Shown here: positions 1 through 4,878 of the stretch, one piece after another
Position numbering within the stretch: position 1 is the first letter of the stretch
Layout of the letters: each line of letters starts with the position of its first letter
NCBI GenBank assembly: GCA_025351675.1
Contig: JANXVK010000634.1
Coordinates: 1-7,237, forward strand
Reading direction: 5' to 3'
From: Rhizobacter sp.
GTDB lineage: Bacteria; Pseudomonadota; Gammaproteobacteria; Burkholderiales; Burkholderiaceae_C
Length of the DNA stretch: 7,237 nt
Notes under the pieces: generated by a model
Database searches by the model: none
What the model was told of the DNA's origin: nothing
Seen by the model: only the letters and a program-made list of their open reading frames with translations
Translations under genes and position numbers: made by a program

Positions 1-728
1 GCATCGCGCCCGACCTGACGACGCTGGGCAAGTACATCGGCGGCGGCATGTCGTTCGGCGCGTTCGGCGGCCGCCACGACGTGATGGCGCAGTTCGACCC
101 GCGCCGGCCCGACGCCCTGACCCACGCAGGCACCTTCAACAACAACGTGCTGACGATGGCGGCCGGCATCGCCGGACTTGGCTCGGTCTACACGCCCGCG
201 GCCGCAACCGCGCTGAACGCGCGCGGCGACGCGATGCGCGCGCGCCTGAACGCGGTCTGCCGCAGGCATGGCGCCGAGATGCAGTTCGTCGGCCTTGGCT
301 CGCTGATGAACTTCCAGGCCGGCACGGCGCCGATCCGCAGCATCGCCGACCTGGCCGGCGCCGACCCGCTCCTGAAAGACCTGCTGTTCTTCTTCATGGC
401 CGAACGCGGCATCTACCTGGCGCGGCGCGGCTTCGTGGTGCTGTCGTTGCCGCTGACGGTCGCGCATGTCGACCGCTTCGTCGCCGCGTTCGACGAGTTC
501 GCTGGCCGCATCGCTGCACTTTCGGCCGGTGCGCCGATCGCATCGCGCACCGGCGAACCGATGCACCCCAGGGTTTCGGCGACGCACTGCGGGCGACGAA
601 CTCGACCGGCGCGTGGGTCGAGCTGCCGCCCTCGGTCTGCATCACGAAGTGCAGCTCGTCGCCGACCAGTTTGGCGCGGTAACGGTGGACCACATCGCCA
701 CTCGCGCCGGTCTCTTGGGTGCGGGTGA
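1..728 (+). CDS. Class-III PLP aminotransferase, HemL-like (C-terminal part; start outside window)
   Basis: Codons are in phase from base 3. The reading begins just before the PLP-lysine motif TLGKYIGGGMSFGAFGG; the Schiff-base lysine codon is 30-32. THAGTFNNNVLTMAAG follows, as expected for this fold, and then the small C-terminal domain, ending in a helix (VDRFVAAFDEFAGRIAAL) near base 520. This layout belongs to the glutamate-1-semialdehyde 2,1-aminomutase/class-III aminotransferase family, cytosolic PLP enzymes. GTFNNN differs from the SGNP usually seen in true HemL, so I infer an amino-acid-type transaminase or mutase of unknown substrate rather than tetrapyrrole synthesis. The family normally stops close to the last helix. 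Here the frame stays open for about 68 more codons to TGA 726-728, giving Arg-rich residues antisense to a coding-like stretch. I take that tail as spurious read-through caused by a lost stop. Family assignment is firm; substrate and true end are not. Confidence 0.82.
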   Translation, partial: IAPDLTTLGKYIGGGMSFGAFGGRHDVMAQFDPRRPDALTHAGTFNNNVLTMAAGIAGLGSVYTPAAATALNARGDAMRARLNAVCRRHGAEMQFVGLGSLMNFQAGTAPIRSIADLAGADPLLKDLLFFFMAERGIYLARRGFVVLSLPLTVAHVDRFVAAFDEFAGRIAALSAGAPIASRTGEPMHPRVSATHCGRRTRPARGSSCRPRSASRSAARRRPVWRGNGGPHRHSRRSLGCG

Positions 729-2829
729 CGATGTGCAGCGTGTCGGGCTCGAGCGCACCCTCGAGCATCCCGCGCGGCACACCGAGAAACGACGCACTGC
801 CGTGCAACGTGCGGTCCGCGCCGCCGAGCACGAAGTGCTCGGTGTAGTGCGCGTTCGGCCAGTCGTACGCGAGCGCCGCCTGCCATGTGCCGTTGACCGC
901 CGCGCGCGTGGCGGTGCAGCGCGCGCTGCACCTGCAGGGCACGGCGGCTCGGCGCGCGCGGTCGCCGGGCTCGGCGCGTCCGAGCGCGAACAGCTGCGCG
1001 CGCTGCTGAAGCGCGTGAGCGCCAACCTCGACGCCGCGGGCTGATCCGGTCCGCGTGGCGCGCGATTCGGAACCCGGGCCCAAGCTGCCCGCGGCGACGC
1101 GCAGCGGCGGCACCTGTCGATAGGTGAAGCCGCGCCACAGCCACTCCACGGGGCCGTAGCGGAAGTGCGCCAGCCACCAGTGGCTGAGCGCGACCTGCGC
1201 CGCGTACACGACCACCACGAACAGCAGCTGCAGGGCCCGTGGCATGCCCCAGTGCCCGAGGCCGAAGCCGTAGAAAACGGCCATGCAGATCACTGACTGC
1301 ATCAGGTAGTTGGTGAGCGCCATGCGGCCCGCCGGCGCCAGCACGCGGATGCGCGACAGCGCCGTGTGGCTGTACAACATCGTCACCACGAGCCCGACGT
1401 AGCCCAGGCACGCCGGCAGGTTGCCCAGCATCAGGAGCCCGCGCGCGATGCCCCAGCCGTCGTAGCGCTCGCCCGGCGTGTGCGACACCGCGATGAAGCC
1501 GGTCAGCAGGCCCAGGCCGGTGCCCACCGGCAAACCGTACAGCGCCAGCTTGCGGAAGAACGCCACGTGCTTTTCAGGCTCGGCCATCACACCGGAGCGC
1601 ACGAACCAGACGCCGAGCAGGAACATGCTCACCAGCACCACCGCGAAGCCGGCATCCCCGGCCGCCTTCTCCAGGAAGCGGCGGCCGCGCCAGCCCACCG
1701 TGTCCGGGTACGTGCCGGTGGTGAAGCTCTTGACCTCCTCGACCTTGCTCTGCGCCTGCTCCTTGAGCCGCTTCTCGCGCTCGGCCTTCAAGTCGGCCGC
1801 GCGTTCCGCCCCGCTCTTCTTCGGTTTCTCGGCCGCGGGTTTGGCCGACGAGGCGGCCGACGCTGCGGTGGCGACATCCGGCTTGGCGGTCGCGGTCGCT
1901 GCGGCCACCGGTGCGCTGCCGGCCGCCGCCGGCGCGATCATCGGATCCGGCGTGAACTGCTGGACCAGGCCCATCGCGGTCATCCCGACGCCGGCGAAAA
2001 CACAGATGCTCACGGCCATGCGCAGGCTGCGCTTCGCGGCTGGCTCGTGGTACTTCCAGGACAGCCAGCCGACGACGGACAGCAGCGGGCCGAACACCGA
2101 CAACGGCAGCCGCGGCTCGGTCGGGCCGTCGGGCAGCAGCCACAGCACCAGCGCGGCGATCGACATCAGCGCACCGGCCAGCAGCAGGACGCAGCAGGCC
2201 ACGGGCATCGAGACCCCGCGCCAGGTGAGCCGTCTCTCGCCACGCAAGTACAGCGCCAGCCAGCCCATCACCGCCAAGCCGCCGGCGACGAGGTAGAAGG
2301 CGTCGGCCTCCGGAATGAACCCCAGGCCCACCAGCACCGCGCAGGCGATCACGATTGGCCGCGGCCCGCCGTACAGCACGATCAGCAAGCCGAGCGCGCC
2401 GACCGCGTAGCTGAAGAGAATGTCGCCGTCCCAGAGGTAGATGAAGTGCACCGCACCGAACACCGCGAGTGCCAGGATGCGGCGCAGGTACACCTGCGTG
2501 AACGCCCGGCCGGCGCGCTCGGCGCGCACCAGCATCACGGCGAAGCCCATGCCGAACAGCAGCGAGAAGATGGTCCAGAACTTGCCCGCGACGAAGTAGG
2601 CGACGAACCAGCTGGCGAGCCAGTCCAGCCCCGTGAGCCCGCTCGGCATGCCTTCGTTGAAGGCGGCGAACGGCCGGTTGAACCACTCGATGTTCATCAG
2701 GAAGATGCCGAACAGCGCGAAGCCGCGCACGACATCGAGCGCCTCGATGCGCTGGCTCGCGGCGAGCGGCACAAAGGCTTTCGCGCTCGGCGGGGTCGCT
2801 GCCGGTTCTGTGGCGTGTTCTGCGTCCAA
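394..2829 (-). CDS. DUF418 (YeiB-like) multispanning membrane protein, with anomalous C-terminal extension
   Basis: The 811-residue reading starts at TTG 2829-2827, preceded by AGGAG with an 8-nt spacer. QRIEALDVVRGFALFGIFLMNIEWF (residues 26-50) is the classic N-terminus of DUF418 proteins, and GRMALTNYLMQSV (501-513) is the conserved core of the C-terminal DUF418 domain. I see about 12-14 hydrophobic segments between residues 33 and 550, so this is an inner-membrane protein; the biochemical role of the family is unknown. Residues 295-370 form a proline/alanine then Lys/Glu-rich linker (KPKKSGAERAADLKAEREKR region) interrupting the membrane segments, probably a soluble loop or coiled coil. 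DUF418 homology ends near residue 578 (base 1096). The remaining 233 residues comprise an Arg/Ala spacer antisense to a MarR-like tail, a beta-rich domain (645-747), and a junk-like Arg-rich end overlapping the aminotransferase antisense. I judge the real protein to be about residues 1-580, with its own stop lost. The family call is strong; the native 3' end is unknown. Confidence 0.8.
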   Translation of the reverse strand: MDAEHATEPAATPPSAKAFVPLAASQRIEALDVVRGFALFGIFLMNIEWFNRPFAAFNEGMPSGLTGLDWLASWFVAYFVAGKFWTIFSLLFGMGFAVMLVRAERAGRAFTQVYLRRILALAVFGAVHFIYLWDGDILFSYAVGALGLLIVLYGGPRPIVIACAVLVGLGFIPEADAFYLVAGGLAVMGWLALYLRGERRLTWRGVSMPVACCVLLLAGALMSIAALVLWLLPDGPTEPRLPLSVFGPLLSVVGWLSWKYHEPAAKRSLRMAVSICVFAGVGMTAMGLVQQFTPDPMIAPAAAGSAPVAAATATAKPDVATAASAASSAKPAAEKPKKSGAERAADLKAEREKRLKEQAQSKVEEVKSFTTGTYPDTVGWRGRRFLEKAAGDAGFAVVLVSMFLLGVWFVRSGVMAEPEKHVAFFRKLALYGLPVGTGLGLLTGFIAVSHTPGERYDGWGIARGLLMLGNLPACLGYVGLVVTMLYSHTALSRIRVLAPAGRMALTNYLMQSVICMAVFYGFGLGHWGMPRALQLLFVVVVYAAQVALSHWWLAHFRYGPVEWLWRGFTYRQVPPLRVAAGSLGPGSESRATRTGSARGVEVGAHALQQRAQLFALGRAEPGDRARRAAVPCRCSARCTATRAAVNGTWQAALAYDWPNAHYTEHFVLGGADRTLHGSASFLGVPRGMLEGALEPDTLHIVTRTQETGASGDVVHRYRAKLVGDELHFVMQTEGGSSTHAPVEFVARSASPKPWGASVRRCAMRSAHRPKVQRCGQRTRRTRRRSGRHARPSAATTAPRSRAAPGRCRVRP
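525..554. terminator. GC-rich perfect hairpin at the expected convergent gene ends
   Basis: Arms GCCGGTGCGC (525-534) and GCGCACCGGC (545-554) are exact reverse complements, with a 10-nt loop. The hairpin lies just past the last aminotransferase helix and about 35 nt beyond the end of the minus-strand beta-rich domain, where a bidirectional terminator between convergent genes would sit. No T-run follows on either strand, so it is not a textbook intrinsic terminator. It could be a transcript-stabilising hairpin or chance in GC-rich DNA. Confidence 0.3.
589..897 (-). pseudogene. Beta-rich (lipocalin/calycin-like) C-terminal domain, probable remnant of a separate gene
   Basis: In the same frame as the upstream DUF418 protein (its residues 645-747), about 103 residues run from VNGTWQAALAYDW to PVEFVAR. 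They alternate hydrophobic and polar residues in short strands separated by G, N and D turns (HYTEHFVLGG, TLHGSASFLG, HRYRAKLVGDELHFVMQTEGG). This resembles small extracytoplasmic beta-barrel or sandwich domains of the type GTW...G...GD.I.F......EFVAR. I recognise the style, not a named family. It has no start, signal peptide or own stop: upstream is an Arg/Ala-rich stretch antisense to a MarR-like tail, and after R747 the frame runs into the antisense of the aminotransferase. I infer a once independent minus-strand gene, convergent with the aminotransferase, whose 5' part was lost. The alternative is a genuine C-terminal domain fused to DUF418. Confidence 0.45.
913..932. repeat. 20-nt perfect palindrome
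   Basis: GGTGCAGCGCGCGCTGCACC equals its own reverse complement, with no spacer. It lies exactly between the first recognisable residues of the minus-strand beta-rich domain (base 897) and the MarR-like tail on the plus strand (from 946), which is where I place a deletion junction. A further 8-nt palindrome, CCTGCAGG, overlaps it at 931-938. It could be an operator left from a divergent promoter, or a fold-back sequence that promoted deletion or mis-assembly. Confidence 0.6.
946..1044 (+). pseudogene. C-terminal remnant of a MarR-type transcriptional regulator
   Basis: The plus frame reads GSARAVAGLGASEREQL, then RALLKRVSANLDAAG and TGA at 1042-1044. This amphipathic pattern (AGLSxxEREQLxxLLxRVxANL) is typical of the last helix of MarR-family dimeric winged-helix regulators. 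Upstream in the same frame there is only low-complexity R/A/G sequence, with no winged helix, so about three quarters of such a gene would be missing. The stop lies about 50 nt before the expected end of the minus-strand DUF418 gene, a natural convergent spacing. The recognisable piece is short, and helical patterns are easy to find in GC-rich frames, so chance resemblance remains possible. Confidence 0.4.
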
Positions 2830-2837
2830 GGCGGTGG

Positions 2838-2842
2838 CTCCT
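2838..2842 (-). promoter_or_regulatory. Shine-Dalgarno AGGAG deciding a TTG start for the DUF418 gene
   Basis: On the minus strand AGGAG is followed by the 8-nt spacer CCACCGCC and then TTG (2829-2827). No in-frame ATG fits: the first internal Met lies inside the first membrane helix, after the conserved LDVVRG motif. The TTG is therefore the best-supported start. Confidence 0.65.
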
Positions 2843-2849
2843 GAGTGGG

Positions 2850-2950
2850 CGACACGTCGCGGTGTGATCGATGATCACGACCCGAGCGTCAGTGTCGCGC
2901 ATCCTGGCAGCCACCGATGCTGAACGCCAAACGGGTGCGACGACGTGTCG
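2850..2950. repeat. Paired motif CGACACGTCG / CGACGTGTCG flanking the divergent intergenic region
   Basis: CGACACGTCG (2850-2859) and CGACGTGTCG (2941-2950) are exact reverse complements of each other. Each is itself an imperfect palindrome of the form CGAC-NN-GTCG. Their centres lie 91 bp apart, one about 20 bp upstream of the DUF418 start and the other about 73 bp upstream of the HTH regulator start. Two copies of one dimeric operator controlling both genes is a plausible reading, but ten matching bases in GC-rich DNA could also be chance. Confidence 0.3.
2864..2878. promoter_or_regulatory. Inverted repeat GTGATC-GAT-GATCAC, candidate operator
   Basis: Two perfect 6-bp arms with a 3-nt spacer sit 35 bp upstream of the DUF418 start, in the divergent intergenic region. 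The layout resembles a binding site for a dimeric regulator. It is close to, but not, a CRP site: TGTGA and TCAC are separated by 7 rather than 6 bases. The regulator is unknown. Confidence 0.35.
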
Positions 2951-2986
2951 AAAGCGCGCGGCCAGCTGCCGACCGCCCTGTCAGGG

Positions 2987-3016
2987 TCGAAAAGCGACCT
3001 GCTCGCGGGGCACAAT
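2987..3016 (+). promoter_or_regulatory. Candidate promoter of the HTH regulator gene (leaderless type)
   Basis: A -35-like TCGAAA (2987-2992) and a -10-like CACAAT (3011-3016) are separated by 18 bp. The ATG begins at 3023, six bases after the -10 box, about where transcription would start. No Shine-Dalgarno is present, so the transcript would be leaderless or nearly so. The boxes match consensus only in part. Confidence 0.35.
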
Positions 3017-3022
3017 CGGGCC

Positions 3023-3490
3023 ATGCCAAACATTGCATCCGTCCTGAAGAGCGAAATCGCCCGCGTCGCCCGCAAGGAGGTTCGCAGCGAGATCGAAAGC
3101 CTGAAGAAGGCCGCTGTCACCCACCGCGCCGACATCGCGGCACTCAAACGCCGCACCCACGCGCTTGAGCAGGCGTTGCGCCGGCTCGGCAAGGCCGGGC
3201 CCGCCGCGAAGGCGGCGGCTGCCGACGACGCGTCGGCGACGTCGCTGCGGTTCAGTGCCAAAGGTCTGGCATCGCAGCGCGCGCGCCTCGGCCTGTCGGC
3301 CGAAGATTGCGGCTGGCTGCTGGGGGTCTCGGGGCAGTCGATTTACCAGTGGGAGGCCGGCAAGGCTCGCCCGCGGACCGGGCACCTGCCGGCGATCGCC
3401 GCCTTCAGGGCGCTGGGCAAGAAGGAAGCGGCGGCCGCGCTCGCTTCGCGACCGCAGGCACGCAAGCGCCCGCCGGCCAGCCCGGCTTGA
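3023..3490 (+). CDS. Coiled-coil plus helix-turn-helix (XRE-like) DNA-binding protein
   Basis: The protein has 155 residues. The N-terminus MPNIASVLKSEIARVARKE and residues up to about 56 form a charged amphipathic helix (KSEIARVARKEVRSEIESLKK, then THRADIAALKRRTHALEQALRR), likely a coiled coil for dimerisation. An Ala-rich linker (58-73) follows. Residues 75-118 resemble a Cro/XRE-type HTH: GLASQRARLGLSAEDCGWLL, then GVSGQSIYQWEAGKARPR, with the recognition helix at SGQSIYQWEAGK. The tail is Arg/Pro-rich and basic. It is a small cytoplasmic DNA-binding protein, probably a transcriptional regulator; the target is unknown. I chose ATG 3023 because the protein resembles the recurrent MPNIASVLK type and because of the -10-like box just before it; an in-frame GTG at 2945 would add 26 unconserved residues. 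The gene is divergent from DUF418, so it could control that promoter, but this is only inferred from position. It converges on the patatin gene with a 27-nt gap. Confidence 0.85.
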   Translation: MPNIASVLKSEIARVARKEVRSEIESLKKAAVTHRADIAALKRRTHALEQALRRLGKAGPAAKAAAADDASATSLRFSAKGLASQRARLGLSAEDCGWLLGVSGQSIYQWEAGKARPRTGHLPAIAAFRALGKKEAAAALASRPQARKRPPASPA

Positions 3491-3612
3491 ACAGGGTCGG
3501 TCGACGCCGCACTGCCCTCACGCCTTGCCCGGCGTTTCGGTATCCCACACCTGCAGCGCGTGCTCGCAGCCTTGCTGCACGGTTGGCGCATACCGGTCCC
3601 ACTGCAGCATGC

Positions 3613-4490
3613 CACCTTCGACAGCTCCGGTCTCATGTAGACGTCGGTCAGCAGGCGCGAGGCGGCTTGGCGTGAGCTGCTGTAAAGCGAGGTGACATTC
3701 GTCAAGCAGTTCGTCAGCGACGGCAGCGTGTAGCGGCGTCGGCGGCGCGGGCGCAGCAGGTCGCGCCACAGCGCCCACGAGCCCGGCAGGTGCTGGTGCT
3801 CGATGCCGCCCGGCTTGTCGAAGCTGAGGTCCACGCCGATGACGCGGCCCACGCCCCAGACGCCGCGCATCACGTCGGCCGGGAAGTTGTTGAAGGTGCC
3901 GCCGTCGCACAGCAGATCGCCCTCGTGCAGCACCGGCGGCAGCGCGCCCGGGATGGCGCAGCTCGCCATCCCGGCGTTGACCAGCGGCCCGCTGCGCAGC
4001 ACCTGCTCGCGCGCCTGCGAGCAGTTCGTCGCGACGCAGTAGCAGGTCTTCCACAAATCCTCGATGTCGAGGTCGGCGCTGCCACCGAAGGCTTTCTCGG
4101 TGCGCTCCATCATGCCGCGCAGGCGCGCCCACTTGCTCAGCGAGAGCAGCGGCAACACGTTGTAGTCGCCGGTGGGCTTCTTGCCGAGGTGCTCTGCGAA
4201 GGTCTCGATCACGCGCGCCGGACTCGCATCGAGCGCGATCACCGCGCCGAGCACCGCGCCCATACTGGTCCCGCCGACGACGTCGACGGGCACGCCGCGC
4301 TCGCCCAGCGTCTTGAAGACGCCGGCATGCGCGGCACCGCGCGCACCGCCACCGGCCAACACCAGGCCCGTGGCCGTGCGGCGGACCAGGCGGCCGAGCC
4401 GCTCGATGTCACCGACATGGCCCGCGCGCAGGTGCACGTGGACCGTCAGCGTGCGCGGCCGCAGCCAGGCGGCGGTGCGGGGTCGGCGAC
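3613..4490 (-). other. Patatin catalytic domain segment
   Basis: The frame reads RTAAWLRPRTLTVHVHLRAGHVGDIERLGRLVRRTATGLVLAGGG through to TDVYMRPELSKV. It holds every patatin landmark: the Gly-rich oxyanion loop, GTSMG, the SCAIPGALPPV region, and CDGGTFNNFPADVMR. After KV the frame leaves homology, while the -1 alternative frame continues GMLQWDRYAPTVQQG. Restoring one G in the minus-strand GG at 3613-3612 would give KVGMLQW without interruption. The domain itself shows no inactivating substitution that I can see, so any break is recent or artefactual. Confidence 0.75.
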
Positions 4491-4520
4491 ACTCGCTGTG
4501 CCGGGTGCAGCAGCAGGATC

Positions 4521-4742
4521 TCAACCGCATCGGTCGGTGATGCTCACACGCAGGCGGCCGCTGACAAGCTGGTACATCGCATCGCCCGGCTCGCCTTGCG
4601 TCTTCAGCGGCTGACCACAGGGCAGGTCGATCCAGACCAGCTGGCGTTGCAGCAGCGCGAGCGTCGCCGAATCCGCCTCGCCCAAGAAGGCCTGCAGACG
4701 CGTCATCAGCAGTTGGTCGAGGTAGTGGCGGCGATTCGGCAC
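4521..4742 (-). pseudogene. Truncated N-terminal cyclic-nucleotide-binding domain of the patatin gene
   Basis: From GTG 4742-4740 (VPNRRHYLDQLLMTRLQAFLG), the frame runs through LALLQRQLVWIDLPCGQPLKTQGEPGDAMYQLVSGRLRVSITD and then RCG and TGA (4523-4521), 73 codons in all. This is the first half of a CAP_ED/cNMP domain: the start helix, the L..G..L...GE.GD.MY turn, and the SGRLRV strand. The second half, with the phosphate-binding cassette (GE-x-A-x(n)-R-[ST]-A), is missing. No cyclic nucleotide could be bound by this piece. ATG 4706-4704 is an alternative start; I see no strong Shine-Dalgarno for either. Confidence 0.7.
4527..4543. repeat. Small hairpin at the cNMP/patatin junction
   Basis: GCATC (4527-4531) and GATGC (4539-4543) form a 5-bp stem with a 7-nt loop, exactly where the cNMP domain breaks off and the pre-patatin sequence begins. 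A 5-bp stem is common by chance. It is recorded because of its position at an apparent deletion junction. Confidence 0.25.
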
Positions 4743-4867
4743 GTGCAAATGGGCGGGGCGGCACGCAAGGTGATGGGGTGCGCGGCATATCCGCACTGCG
4801 AAGTTTGGTCGGGGCGGGAGTCCACGCGGAGCCGGTCGAGCGGCCCGCCGTGTTCTGGTCGGCACGG

Positions 4868-4873
4868 TAGACT
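4868..4873 (+). promoter_or_regulatory. -10-like TAGACT of the cyclase gene (leaderless type)
   Basis: TAGACT ends five bases before ATG 4879, so transcription would begin at or beside the start codon. There is no Shine-Dalgarno. At the matching -35 distance the sequence is GC-rich and shows no good TTGACA-like box, so an activator or a weak promoter is possible. The rest of the 136-nt divergent gap (4743-4878) shows nothing else I can name. Confidence 0.35.
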
Positions 4874-4878
4874 CGCGC

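Larger units (their letters stand above)
3518..4742 (-). pseudogene. Broken gene for cNMP-domain patatin-like phospholipase (NTE type)
   Basis: Reading the minus strand, pieces in three frames make up one recognisable protein. It starts with a truncated cyclic-nucleotide-binding domain (4742-4521). A short stretch, DAVEILLLHPA (about 4531-4499), belongs to the region just before the catalytic domain. A full patatin domain follows (about 4490-3613), then the tail GMLQWDRYAPTVQQGCEHALQVW (3612-3521, TGA at 3520-3518). Patatin motifs are intact: oxyanion loop GGGARG (4353-4336), nucleophile elbow GTSMG (4272-4258, Ser codon 4266-4264), and DGG with the dyad Asp at codon 3906-3904. Intact relatives are membrane-associated (lyso)phospholipases gated by one or more cNMP domains. 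Here most of the cNMP domain and the long linker are absent, and two single-base frame changes occur (about 4490-4503 and 3612-3613). As read, no full-length protein can be made. Real decay and consensus error both fit. Confidence 0.75.

Noticed and set aside
466..945. Plus-strand coding upstream of the MarR-like tail in the same frame
   Set aside because: No winged-helix or MarR N-terminal features are visible, and the sequence is antisense to the beta-rich domain. Only the last ~33 codons look real.
1366..2844. Long plus-strand frame of 492 codons over the DUF418 gene
   Set aside because: Its translation is R/H/Q/E-rich without domains and lies antisense to a clear membrane protein, so it is a shadow frame.
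2863..2879. CRP/FNR site at TGTGATCGATGATCACG
   Set aside because: The half-sites TGTGA and TCAC have a 7-base instead of a 6-base spacer, and the last base is wrong. Kept only as a generic inverted repeat.
2945..3022. Upstream GTG start for the HTH regulator
   Set aside because: It would add 26 residues with no conserved character and would place the -10-like box inside the gene. The MPNIASVLK start is better supported.
3472..3490. Hairpin GCCGG-CCAGC-CCGGC near the HTH gene stop as a terminator
   Set aside because: The stem is only 5 bp, it overlaps coding sequence, and it is followed by TTGAACAGGG with no T-run.
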